Below are positions 1 to 6,427 of a stretch of DNA of 9,118 nucleotides, piece by piece. The stretch is taken from positions 1-9,118 of the forward strand of contig JBGUVL010000029.1 in NCBI GenBank assembly GCA_045134375.1, in the 5' to 3' direction. Both the position numbers and the translations under genes were made by a program. The DNA comes from JBGUVL01 sp045134375. GTDB lineage: Bacteria > Bacillota_I > Bacilli_A > Erysipelotrichales > Erysipelotrichaceae. The notes below the pieces were generated by a model. That model was not told the DNA's origin. It did no database searches and saw only the letters and a list, made by a program, of their open reading frames with translations. Numbering within the stretch: the first letter of the stretch is position 1; each line of letters begins with the position of its first letter.

Positions 1-646
1 GAATAGCTCTTTCTACTCGAGAAGCTGTAGTAGAATAAACACGAGCAATTTCAGGATATAATACTTTTGTTACTTGTCCCAAATAATCGATATTAAAATA
101 TGTTTTTTCAATTGCTGTTCTTAAATACATATATCCTTTGATATGTGCAGGAATGCCAATTTCATGAAGCAATTCTGTAATTTCACTCTGTAATTCAATT
201 TTTGCTGCGTTTTTTCTTTGATCCTCATTCAAGTTTAGACAAATACTCATATCGGAATCAACCATTTTTACTTTTTGTTGTGTGAGAAGATTCATTTTAT
301 TTATTAATTGTGATGTATGAAATGGTTTCATCATCACATAATCTACTTGATAATCTTTTAATTTTGATAAAATAAGATCGTTAACAAATGGTGTGACGCA
401 TATAATATGGGATACTTCAATTCGATTTATTTTTAATGCCTCTAGTACATCCACGCCATCTTTTTTCGGCATAATCATGTCTAAAATTAATATATCAATC
501 TTGTGATTTCTTAACTGTAATATACAATTTTCTCCATTGGTTGCACTTCCAATTACTTGATATTGTTCTTTTTTCTCTAATTCGTTTTTAATCGTATGTA
601 TAATTTCAACATTATCATCAACGATATAAACAGTTTTCTTTTCCAT
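1..646 (-). CDS. spo0A: Spo0A, sporulation response regulator (partial; C-terminus beyond the window edge)
   Basis: This is the master transcription factor of endospore formation: a phosphorelay-activated receiver joined to a DNA-binding domain that recognises 0A boxes. Translation of the reverse strand gives 215 codons before the edge. Residues 1-120 form a CheY-like receiver with the acidic pair D10/D11, phosphoacceptor D56 (in LILDMIMP), T85 and K107 (in MMKPF). A linker of about 30 polar residues follows. From about residue 150 the Spo0A-specific effector domain begins, with EIGIPAHIKGYMYLR, TKVLYPEIA and TTASRVERAI, which are near-identical to the B. subtilis protein from memory. About 50 residues of the effector domain, including the rest of the recognition region, should lie outside. 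Three ATG codons occur in tandem (652, 649, 646). The last is chosen because it lies 7 bases from a perfect AGGAGG and gives the usual MEKK start. The residue after T85 is proline, where B. subtilis has alanine. Identification is secure. Confidence 0.97.
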   Translation of the reverse strand, partial: MEKKTVYIVDDNVEIIHTIKNELEKKEQYQVIGSATNGENCILQLRNHKIDILILDMIMPKKDGVDVLEALKINRIEVSHIICVTPFVNDLILSKLKDYQVDYVMMKPFHTSQLINKMNLLTQQKVKMVDSDMSICLNLNEDQRKNAAKIELQSEITELLHEIGIPAHIKGYMYLRTAIEKTYFNIDYLGQVTKVLYPEIARVYSTTASRVERAI

Positions 647-653
647 CATCATT

Positions 654-659
654 CCTCCT
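654..659 (-). promoter_or_regulatory. Shine-Dalgarno site of spo0A
   Basis: The minus strand reads AGGAGG here, followed by ATG triplets 1, 4 and 7 bases downstream. Only the third ATG (646) has normal spacing, so this site decides the start. The first two ATGs are probably not used, although they would add only two methionines. Confidence 0.85.
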
Positions 660-665
660 GAATTC

Positions 666-694
666 ATTATAGCGAGAAGTGATGAAAATTTGTA
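666..694 (-). promoter_or_regulatory. Possible proximal promoter of spo0A
   Basis: The minus strand has a perfect TATAAT at 671-666. A TTTACA (5 of 6 matches to TTGACA) lies upstream with a long 19-base spacer. Transcription would start near 659, so the mRNA would begin at its own Shine-Dalgarno sequence, leaving a leader of only about 13 bases. In B. subtilis the proximal spo0A promoter uses sigma-H, but I find no AGGA/GAAT pair with sigma-H spacing here. It is a plausible but unproven promoter, because AT-rich DNA produces such boxes by chance. Confidence 0.35.
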
Positions 695-761
695 AAAACT
701 GTTAAAAATAGCCAAAAATTTCGTTAATGTTTTACGCAGATAAAGAGGAAAAAACAAATTT

Positions 762-808
762 AATGACATATAAAGGCTAATTGTCTATATATTTGTCATT
801 TTTTGTCA
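762..808. promoter_or_regulatory. Cluster of TTTGTCA repeats, candidate 0A boxes
   Basis: On the plus strand TTTGTCA occurs at 792-798 and again at 802-808, exactly 10 bases (one helical turn) apart. A related TTGTC lies at 781-785. An inverted copy, AATGACA at 762-768, pairs perfectly with TGTCATT at 794-800. The Spo0A-binding consensus is TGNCGAA, or TTCGNCA in reverse, and TTTGTCA differs from it at one base. Position upstream of spo0A fits autoregulation as known in B. subtilis. Binding by Spo0A is inferred; another dimeric regulator is possible. Confidence 0.4.
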
Positions 809-892
809 TATTTGCTAATAAAAGAATCATCTAGAGTACATTCAATAGTAAGCGTATCTTTAGAAGATAGATACTCCTATTTTTTTAATGAA

Positions 893-921
893 TTTATACC
901 ATTCTTTGTGAAAGTGATCAA
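893..921 (-). promoter_or_regulatory. Distal sigma-A-type promoter of spo0A
   Basis: The minus strand shows TTGATC (921-916), an exact 17-base spacer, and TATAAA (898-893). TG lies one base before the -10, giving an extended -10 (TGGTATAAA). This is the best promoter-like sequence in the gap. Transcription would start near 886 and give a leader of about 240 bases before spo0A. By analogy it may correspond to the vegetative promoter of B. subtilis spo0A. Confidence 0.55.
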
Positions 922-925
922 ATAG

Positions 926-952
926 TACGTTTTCTATCATTGAATGAACGTA
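926..952. repeat. Nested palindrome abutting the distal spo0A promoter
   Basis: TACGTT (926-931) and AACGTA (947-952) form an inverted repeat. Between them lies an odd palindrome TCATTGAATGA (937-947). The element ends four bases from the predicted -35 box at 921-916, a normal place for an operator or activator site. The binding protein is unknown, and chance occurrence cannot be excluded. Confidence 0.3.
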
Positions 953-1021
953 GATCAATTAGTTATTGTTTCTAATCTTATTACATCTAGATTTGTTTTT
1001 TCACCCATCTCTTTGATTTAG

Positions 1022-1055
1022 CAAAGAAAAATGTTGTTCCTAAAAAGGAACAACA
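1022..1055 (-). terminator. Rho-independent terminator of spoIVB
   Basis: A 9-bp perfect stem (1032-1040 with 1047-1055, containing GTTGTTCC/GGAACAAC) closes a 6-base loop. On the minus strand it is followed by TTTTTCTTTG. It lies about 20 bases after the spoIVB stop codon. It separates spoIVB from spo0A transcription, so spo0A should depend on its own promoters. Confidence 0.85.
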
Positions 1056-1074
1056 AAATCAATTGATGTTTTGT

Positions 1075-2046
1075 TTATTCGCTATCCTCTAGCATATTTT
1101 CAGCAAAAATGGCATAACCTCTTGTCGGGTCGTTGACGAAAACGTGGGTTACAGCGCCGATCAGTTTGCCATTCTGGACAATCGGGCTGCCGCTCATACC
1201 ATGAATAATACCTCCACATTGTTGGATTAAACGTTCATCATCACTAATAAATCTAATTGATTTTTCTTTGTCATTTTTATTTATCGCTGTTATTTTAATA
1301 TGAAAAGATTCTATGATATTATCTTCTAATACGGTATAAAATATTGCATCACCCAATTTAATTTCGTCAGGATCTGCAATATCAATTTTATCTCGATTTT
1401 TTATTTGTGCTTTTATGTGCCCAGAGATACCATAAATGTTATTTTTTTCGATTGTACCAAAAGCAGAATTAAAATCAATAGAACCATTTTTTTCACCAGC
1501 AACATTGGTTGTTGCTTTTTTTATGGATGTAATCAAAGTTGGATAAATTGTTCCGTTTTGAAGATAATCATTATCTTCATTACTGATTGTATGTCCAAGA
1601 GCTCTATATTCACCGTTTAAAGTGTAAAATGTAATGGTTCCTATCCCCAACACTTTATCCTTCATATACAACCCATCTTGGTAACCGTTTTCTTCTTTGA
1701 TTACTGTTAGCGTAACTGTTTTTAATTCATTATTTCTGATAACATCTAAAGTTATTGAATTTCTTTTTTGTGGTAAAGAATTTAATATTGTTTGATATTC
1801 ATGAATGGAATCAATATTATTTTTATTCACACGTATGATTAAATCTTTAATCTGAATATTTTTCTCTGGTTCTATGATTTCTTCATTGTCTTTAAAATGA
1901 TATATTCCTGTTACATATACTCCATCGTATTCCGCTTCAATACCAATACTATCACCTCCCAAAAGTACGGTATTATCATCATCCGCATGGATCGTTGTAA
2001 TTGGTATACATAAAAGCAAAAGAAATAAAAATAATTTCTTTTTCAT
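1075..2046 (-). CDS. spoIVB: SpoIVB, S55-family sporulation serine protease (short form)
   Basis: In Bacillus, SpoIVB is secreted by the forespore into the intermembrane space, where it cleaves SpoIVFA and so triggers pro-sigma-K processing. The 323-residue product has a basic start and hydrophobic signal or anchor segment (residues 1-21, possible cut after IHA). A PDZ-like region follows (about 28-118), then an S55 peptidase domain (about 128-320). The expected catalytic residues are H152 (in ALGHTIS), D270 and S285 (in GMSGSP). The 15-residue gap between D270 and S285 matches B. subtilis D363/S378 as I recall them. The C-terminal GAVTHVFVNDPTRGY is highly characteristic. An ATG 45 bases upstream is in frame, but 2046 is chosen because GGAGGG lies 6 bases before it and the signal peptide starts there. 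The protein is about 100 residues shorter than the roughly 425-residue Bacillus protein, mostly because the segment between the membrane anchor and the PDZ domain is missing. Confidence 0.94.
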   Translation of the reverse strand: MKKKLFLFLLLLCIPITTIHADDDNTVLLGGDSIGIEAEYDGVYVTGIYHFKDNEEIIEPEKNIQIKDLIIRVNKNNIDSIHEYQTILNSLPQKRNSITLDVIRNNELKTVTLTVIKEENGYQDGLYMKDKVLGIGTITFYTLNGEYRALGHTISNEDNDYLQNGTIYPTLITSIKKATTNVAGEKNGSIDFNSAFGTIEKNNIYGISGHIKAQIKNRDKIDIADPDEIKLGDAIFYTVLEDNIIESFHIKITAINKNDKEKSIRFISDDERLIQQCGGIIHGMSGSPIVQNGKLIGAVTHVFVNDPTRGYAIFAENMLEDSE

Positions 2047-2052
2047 ACAAAT

Positions 2053-2058
2053 CCCTCC
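2053..2058 (-). promoter_or_regulatory. Shine-Dalgarno site of spoIVB
   Basis: GGAGGG on the minus strand lies 6 bases before the ATG at 2046. It supports that start over the longer in-frame ATG at 2091, which sits in the T tract of the recN terminator and has no such site. Confidence 0.85.
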
Positions 2059-2063
2059 ATTTT

Positions 2064-2093
2064 TATTATGTGTGATAATTAGGAAAGTCATAA
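2064..2093 (-). promoter_or_regulatory. Candidate sigma-G promoter of spoIVB
   Basis: The minus strand carries TTATG (4 of 5 matches to the sigma-G -35 consensus GHATR), an 18-base spacer, and CATAATA at 2070-2064, which fits the sigma-G -10 pattern CATnnTA. Sigma-G is the late forespore factor known to drive spoIVB in B. subtilis, so motif and gene agree. The -35 begins within the T tract of the recN terminator. Transcription would start close to 2057, inside the Shine-Dalgarno region. Confidence 0.5.
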
Positions 2094-2125
2094 AAAAACT
2101 TCTAATCGTTATTGAATTAGAAGTT
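2092..2125 (-). terminator. Rho-independent terminator of the nusB-recN operon
   Basis: A perfect 10-bp stem (2097-2106 with 2116-2125, containing ACTTCTAAT/ATTAGAAGT) closes a 9-base loop. On the minus strand a T run follows (seven T counting the last two stem bases). The first stem base overlaps the recN stop codon. The stem has only two GC pairs, so termination may be partial. Confidence 0.75.
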
Positions 2126-3768
2126 TATTTTAGTAGTTGTGTTTTTTTGTATAAATCTTTTGCTGCCATAAGAGCATGAGAATCGCTATTACCTTGCGAT
2201 ATCATGGCTAATTCTGTAATTATATCATCTTCATCTAACGGCTTAATTATCGTTTTTGTTTGCGTATCTTGTAATTTTTTTACTAAATAATGTTGGTCTG
2301 CCCAAACAGCAACAGGAGAAAGATGAGTTACAGCAAATACTTGTGTATTTTTTCCAATCGTATGCATCTTTTTTCCAATCGCATAAGCAACGCTTCCACT
2401 GACACCGTTGTCAATTTCATCAAAGATAATGGTATCGGTTTTTGCTAAACGAGCAAAAATGGTTTTTAACCCTAACATTAATCTTGATAATTCCCCACCG
2501 GAAGCAACTTTAGCAAGCGGTCTGAGAGATTCACCAGCATTCATCGTAATCAAAAATTCAACCTGATCATTTCCGGTAGATGTACATGCGTTTTGAAACA
2601 TTACTTTAAATTTTGCATTAGGTAAATGAAGATCAAGCAATTCATTTTGGATTTCTTTTTCTAGAGATAAGGCTTTTTCTTTTCGTATTTCACTCAATTG
2701 AGATGCAACTTTTTGGTATTCTTGTTCTTTTTCATGAATCAAAATTTTTTGTTTTTCAATGAATTGTTGGCGATTTTCAATTTTTGAGATTTTTTCATTA
2801 ATCTTTTGATAGTTCTCTTGATATATTTTAAAGTTGCCACCGTGTTTTCTTAGGATACGATTAATTTCAAATAGTCGTTTTTGAATTCGATCAAATTCAT
2901 TTTCGTCAAATTCTAAATTTTCGAGAGTGTTTTTCAAAATCGAGTATTGTTCATCTACATTGTAATAAGCATTTAAAATTTCTTCTTTTGCTTTCACTAC
3001 ACCAGTGTCTTCAATACCTTCTAATGATTTATTGATTTCGTAAAGTATCTCATAACGAGAATTTTCAATGGTAGTAATCGCTTCCTTTAATTTCATACTC
3101 ACTTTGTCAAAAGAAGCCATTTGTTTCTGCTTTTCTTCTAATTGATGATATTCATTTTCATCAATAGCATATTGATCCATTTCATTCCGTTGGTATCGTA
3201 AATATTCTAATTCCTCTGGATTCGCTTCTTCGATTTCAAATTGCTTCAGTTTTTTTACTTCTTGTTGCCAATCAAAATAAGATTGCTTTACTTGTTGTAA
3301 AAGCTCTTTCTCATTTATATATTCATCCAATAAAGATAAATGATAACGACTATTTAACAAATATTGGTTATCGTGCTGTGAGTGAATATCAATCAACTTC
3401 AACATTACATCTTTCAAAAAACTAACCGTTGTGGTGCGCTGATTAAAACGAGCAATACTCTTTCCATCTCGATTAAATTCACGCGATATAACAAACCGAT
3501 CATCTTCAAGATCGTAACCGGCTTCTTTTATAATCTCATTCACCGGATGATTATCAGATACTTCAATGGTAGCTTCGATAAATGCTTTCTCAGCACCGTT
3601 TTGGATATATTGAGATGAACATCGATTCCCACATAAAATAGATATAGCATCAATTAAAAGGGACTTTCCAGCACCAGTTTCACCACTAAAGCAGGAGAAA
3701 TGTTTGTTGAATGAAAGGTGTAATTCATCAATAAGAATAAAATTTTTAACATAGATTTCTTTGATCAT
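2125..3768 (-). CDS. recN: RecN, SMC-like DNA double-strand break repair ATPase
   Basis: RecN is an early responder to DNA double-strand breaks. It is an SMC-like ABC ATPase that holds DNA ends ready for recombination. Of 547 residues, the N-terminus carries the Walker A motif GETGAGKS (29-36). Residues of about 150-370 are rich in E, K and Q and form the coiled coil. The C-terminal half-domain has the ABC signature ASGGELSRLMLG (from about 422), Walker B TIIFDEIDNG with E451 as likely catalytic residue, and the switch histidine in THLSP (about 482). Length is normal for the family. A GTG at 3777 is in frame and overlaps the tlyA stop as GTGA. The ATG at 3768 is preferred because GGAG lies 8 bases before it and it gives the typical RecN start (M, then KNF within ten residues). 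It is the last gene of its operon. The argR/ahrC gene that usually precedes recN in Bacillota is absent. Confidence 0.96.
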   Translation of the reverse strand: MIKEIYVKNFILIDELHLSFNKHFSCFSGETGAGKSLLIDAISILCGNRCSSQYIQNGAEKAFIEATIEVSDNHPVNEIIKEAGYDLEDDRFVISREFNRDGKSIARFNQRTTTVSFLKDVMLKLIDIHSQHDNQYLLNSRYHLSLLDEYINEKELLQQVKQSYFDWQQEVKKLKQFEIEEANPEELEYLRYQRNEMDQYAIDENEYHQLEEKQKQMASFDKVSMKLKEAITTIENSRYEILYEINKSLEGIEDTGVVKAKEEILNAYYNVDEQYSILKNTLENLEFDENEFDRIQKRLFEINRILRKHGGNFKIYQENYQKINEKISKIENRQQFIEKQKILIHEKEQEYQKVASQLSEIRKEKALSLEKEIQNELLDLHLPNAKFKVMFQNACTSTGNDQVEFLITMNAGESLRPLAKVASGGELSRLMLGLKTIFARLAKTDTIIFDEIDNGVSGSVAYAIGKKMHTIGKNTQVFAVTHLSPVAVWADQHYLVKKLQDTQTKTIIKPLDEDDIITELAMISQGNSDSHALMAAKDLYKKTQLLK

Positions 3769-3773
3769 TTGCT

Positions 3774-4559
3774 TCACTCCAATCCTTTTATAATACGATC
3801 TAAATGAAACGTTCGTATCGCAAGTTCTTGATTTCGCGAAAGATGAATTAAATATTCTTGATTTCCATCTCTTCCAACCGTATTTGAACGCATCAAATGG
3901 AGAACACGGAATCCTTTTTCATTAAAATAACATAAAAAATCTTCTAACACTTTTTTGTGTATTTTTTTATCTTTTACAATTCCATTTTTTCCTATATTTT
4001 CTTTTCCTGCTTCGAACTGTGGCTTGATCAAAAATACAAATGTAGTATCGAGACTGCTTATTTGTAATAAAGCATCTACTATTTTCTTTATTGAAATAAA
4101 GGAAACATCCATACAGACAAAATCAATTTTTCGATCAAACATATCTTTGGTGAGATAACGGCAATTGATACCTTCCATATTTTTAACTCTTGAATCCTGT
4201 TTTAAACGTGGAATCAATTGATCTTTGCCAATGTCAACGGAAAAGACAAAGGCAGCATTTTCTTTTAAACATACATCGGTGAATCCCCCAGTAGAAGCAC
4301 CAACATCAAGTACTGTTTTTCCATTTAGATTAATCGCCCATTTTTTTATTGCAGCATATAATTTATTGCCACCTCTAGAAGCAAATTCATCTTCTTTATC
4401 TGCAATTTGAATTAAATCATTTTCTTTTACCTTAAAAGCTGGTTTTGTAATGATTTTCCCATTCACACATATTCTACCTTCTTGAATTGCATCTTTTGCA
4501 TGCGAACGAGAGGAAAAGCCATATTTTTCATTTAGGAGGATGTCTAATCGAATTTCCAT
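3774..4559 (-). CDS. tlyA: TlyA-family rRNA 2'-O-methyltransferase (YqxC type)
   Basis: TlyA proteins use S-adenosylmethionine to methylate ribose 2'-OH groups on ribosomal RNA, as shown for the mycobacterial enzyme, whose loss gives capreomycin resistance. Some homologues are also described as haemolysins, a doubtful label. The 261-residue product has an N-terminal S4 RNA-binding domain (1-60), an RGGNKL linker and a Rossmann methyltransferase fold with SAM loop LDVGASTGGF (84-93). K66, D151, K179 and E235 have exactly the spacing (85, 28, 56) of the K69-D154-K182-E238 tetrad of M. tuberculosis TlyA, which supports an active enzyme. Its ATG directly follows the dxs stop codon (TAAATG), with AGG about 9 bases upstream inside dxs. 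The target nucleotide is unknown here; Bacillota TlyA may act only on 16S rRNA. Confidence 0.93.
   Translation of the reverse strand: MEIRLDILLNEKYGFSSRSHAKDAIQEGRICVNGKIITKPAFKVKENDLIQIADKEDEFASRGGNKLYAAIKKWAINLNGKTVLDVGASTGGFTDVCLKENAAFVFSVDIGKDQLIPRLKQDSRVKNMEGINCRYLTKDMFDRKIDFVCMDVSFISIKKIVDALLQISSLDTTFVFLIKPQFEAGKENIGKNGIVKDKKIHKKVLEDFLCYFNEKGFRVLHLMRSNTVGRDGNQEYLIHLSRNQELAIRTFHLDRIIKGLE
3777..3780 (-). promoter_or_regulatory. Shine-Dalgarno site of recN
   Basis: GGAG, followed by TGA, lies 8 bases upstream of ATG 3768 and overlaps the alternative GTG start at 3777. The GTG start would instead need the AAGG six bases upstream of it. This site favours the shorter recN product and lies at the very end of tlyA, so translation is probably coupled. 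Confidence 0.55.
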
Positions 4560-6416
4560 TTATAAATACCTGTTAATTTGTTCAAATAAAGTACAAAGAT
4601 CAATACGCTCTCTTTTTCTCAACTGAGGTAAAGAGCCTTGTGGTACATAATGATCGTTAATCCCAATACGATGTATCTGGTTTTGGAAACCGTGATCATT
4701 AATAAATTCTAAAATAGCAGATGATAATCCACCATGTAACATATCGCTTTCATAGGTAATAATTGGCAAATTACTAGCCAATATTGATGTTAACATTTCT
4801 TCATCGATAGGTTTAAGAAAACGGGCATTGATAACGCAGATAGGAAGTTCATTAATTTTTGCTTTATTAATGATACGATCTACATCAGGACCGTATGCGA
4901 TAACAATTACTTTTGCTTCTTTATCGATGCAATGTTTGCTCCATGTGCCAATAGGAAGATAAGAAAACTCTTTTTCATGATATTCAACACTTCCTCTTGG
5001 AATACGGATCAAATATGGACTATTTTGATTGAATGCAGAATATAACATATCTTGTGCTTCATTGGCATCTTTTGGCTGGGCAATAATAAGGTTTGGAATG
5101 GAATATAGCGATGAAATATCAAACACACCATGGTGTGTTTCACCATCCTCTCCAACTAGTCCAGCACGATCTACTCCAATAACAACGGGAAGATTCATTC
5201 TAGCAACATCATGATTGATTTGATCATAACATCGTTGTAAAAAAGAGGAATAAACACTAATAAAAGGGCGTTTGTGGTTAATCGCTAAAGAAGCAGCAAA
5301 AGTCATAGCATGTTCTTCTGCGATACCACAATCAAAAAAGCGTTCAGGATATAATTTAGCGAATTTATCAAGTTTGCTTCCTTTGCTCATGGCAGGTGTT
5401 AATGCTAAGATATCTTGGTTTTGCTTTGCTAGCCGTATTAGACTTTCGCTAAGTATCGAACTCCAATCCAAATGTTGATATGCAAGAGAACTCAGCGGTT
5501 GTCCACTTTCGACATTGAATTTACCTACACCATGCCATCTTCCATCTTTATCTTTTTCTGCAAAAGAATATCCTTTTCCTTTTTTTGTAATGACATGAAC
5601 CACAATTGGTCCTTGATGATCTTTCACACTAGTAAACACTTTAATTAGCTCGCTTAAATCATGGCCATCAATGGGGCCAATATAATCCAAACCCAATTCA
5701 GTAAAAATAGATCCATCAACGACCGTATTTTTGATGTTGTCTTTTACATCTTTCATTGCGGTTAAAACACGATCTCCAATTTTTGATGAAGAGAGTCGAG
5801 AAGAAAGATCTTTCTTTATGTTGACATATCCTTTATTCGTACGTAAATGTGTACACGCATTGGAGAGAGCACCAACATTACCAGATATTGACATATTATT
5901 ATCATTAAAAACAATAACCATTTTTCTTTTTTCACTGCCAATTTGATTTAACGCTTCAAAACTCATACCGCTTGCCATCGCACCATCACCAATGACAGGA
6001 ACAACACAATAGGTATCTTGATTTAAATCTCTAGCAACTGCAAAACCTAACGCTGCACTAAGAGAAGTAGAGGAATGCCCTGCTTCCCATACATCATGAC
6101 AACTTTCTGCTCTTTTTTGAAAACCGGAAATCCCTTGATATTGACGTAGAGTTGGAAAATCTTTCGCGCGTCCTGTTAAGATTTTATGTACATAGCATTG
6201 GTGCCCAACATCAAAAAAGATTTTGTCTTTTGGCGATTGAAAAACATAGTGCAAAGCAACGGTTGTTTCAACAATACCAAGATTACTAGAAAGATGACCT
6301 CCCGTTTTTGCGATTGAATGAATTAAAAAGTCACGAATTTCATCACAAAGAATCTCTAATTCATCGTAGGATAACTTTTTAATATCATCAGGGCTGTGAA
6401 TTGCTTCCAGCTTCAT
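4560..6416 (-). CDS. dxs: 1-deoxy-D-xylulose-5-phosphate synthase
   Basis: Dxs condenses pyruvate with glyceraldehyde 3-phosphate, releasing CO2 and forming DXP. This is the first step of the MEP isoprenoid pathway and also feeds thiamine and pyridoxal synthesis in many bacteria. The 618-residue length is normal. The N-terminal thiamine diphosphate domain contains H41 (in TGGHLSSNLG), the cofactor motif GDGAMASG (143-150) and the metal-binding NDNNMSIS (171-178). The central transketolase-like domain has IAEEHAMTFAA, with E367 as the catalytic glutamate, then DRAGLVGEDGETHHG (416-430). A C-terminal transketolase domain follows. AAGGAGTGA precedes the ATG at good spacing. It sits 11 bases after ispA, so the first enzyme of the pathway and a downstream prenyl synthase are co-transcribed. 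Confidence 0.97.
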   Translation of the reverse strand: MKLEAIHSPDDIKKLSYDELEILCDEIRDFLIHSIAKTGGHLSSNLGIVETTVALHYVFQSPKDKIFFDVGHQCYVHKILTGRAKDFPTLRQYQGISGFQKRAESCHDVWEAGHSSTSLSAALGFAVARDLNQDTYCVVPVIGDGAMASGMSFEALNQIGSEKRKMVIVFNDNNMSISGNVGALSNACTHLRTNKGYVNIKKDLSSRLSSSKIGDRVLTAMKDVKDNIKNTVVDGSIFTELGLDYIGPIDGHDLSELIKVFTSVKDHQGPIVVHVITKKGKGYSFAEKDKDGRWHGVGKFNVESGQPLSSLAYQHLDWSSILSESLIRLAKQNQDILALTPAMSKGSKLDKFAKLYPERFFDCGIAEEHAMTFAASLAINHKRPFISVYSSFLQRCYDQINHDVARMNLPVVIGVDRAGLVGEDGETHHGVFDISSLYSIPNLIIAQPKDANEAQDMLYSAFNQNSPYLIRIPRGSVEYHEKEFSYLPIGTWSKHCIDKEAKVIVIAYGPDVDRIINKAKINELPICVINARFLKPIDEEMLTSILASNLPIITYESDMLHGGLSSAILEFINDHGFQNQIHRIGINDHYVPQGSLPQLRKRERIDLCTLFEQINRYL

Positions 6417-6427
6417 AGCATCACTCC

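Larger units (their letters stand above)
653..1021. other. Non-coding region between spoIVB and spo0A
   Basis: About 370 bases contain no credible gene on either strand. The region is AT-rich and holds the spo0A control elements: the distal promoter, a nested palindrome, the TTTGTCA cluster, a weak hairpin (GTATCT at 854-859 with AGATAC at 869-874) that would lie near the 5' end of the long spo0A transcript, and the proximal TATAAT. No tRNA, CRISPR or insertion sequence signs are seen. Confidence 0.8.

Noticed and set aside
660..700. Sigma-H promoter directly before spo0A using GAATTC after TATAAT
   Set aside because: No AGGA-type -35 element lies at the required distance upstream.
854..890. 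Hairpin followed by a T run on the plus strand, as a possible plus-strand terminator
   Set aside because: The stem is AT-rich and short (5-6 bp), and there is no plus-strand gene to terminate. It is noted only as a possible feature of the spo0A leader.
955..1008. Minus-strand 17-residue open frame starting ATGGGTGAA just after the spoIVB terminator
   Set aside because: It is tiny, has only an AAAGAG directly touching the ATG, and lies upstream of the predicted distal promoter. Nothing supports translation.
1405..1620. Plus-strand open frames of about 60-80 codons inside genes (for example here and at 3382-3618, 5029-5214, 5731-5946)
   Set aside because: They lie antisense within well-identified genes and have no recognisable protein features.
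2047..2091. Longer spoIVB start at 2091 adding 15 residues
   Set aside because: It would place the start inside the recN terminator tail and push the signal peptide inward. The ATG at 2046 has a strong Shine-Dalgarno and a proper signal-peptide start.
3769..3777. GTG start of recN overlapping the tlyA stop (GTGA)
   Set aside because: It remains possible, but the ATG nine bases downstream has a better-spaced GGAG and matches the family N-terminus.
3774..4559. Haemolysin or toxin function for the TlyA homologue
   Set aside because: The S4 domain, SAM motif and exactly spaced K-D-K-E tetrad point to an rRNA methyltransferase. The haemolysin name is historical.
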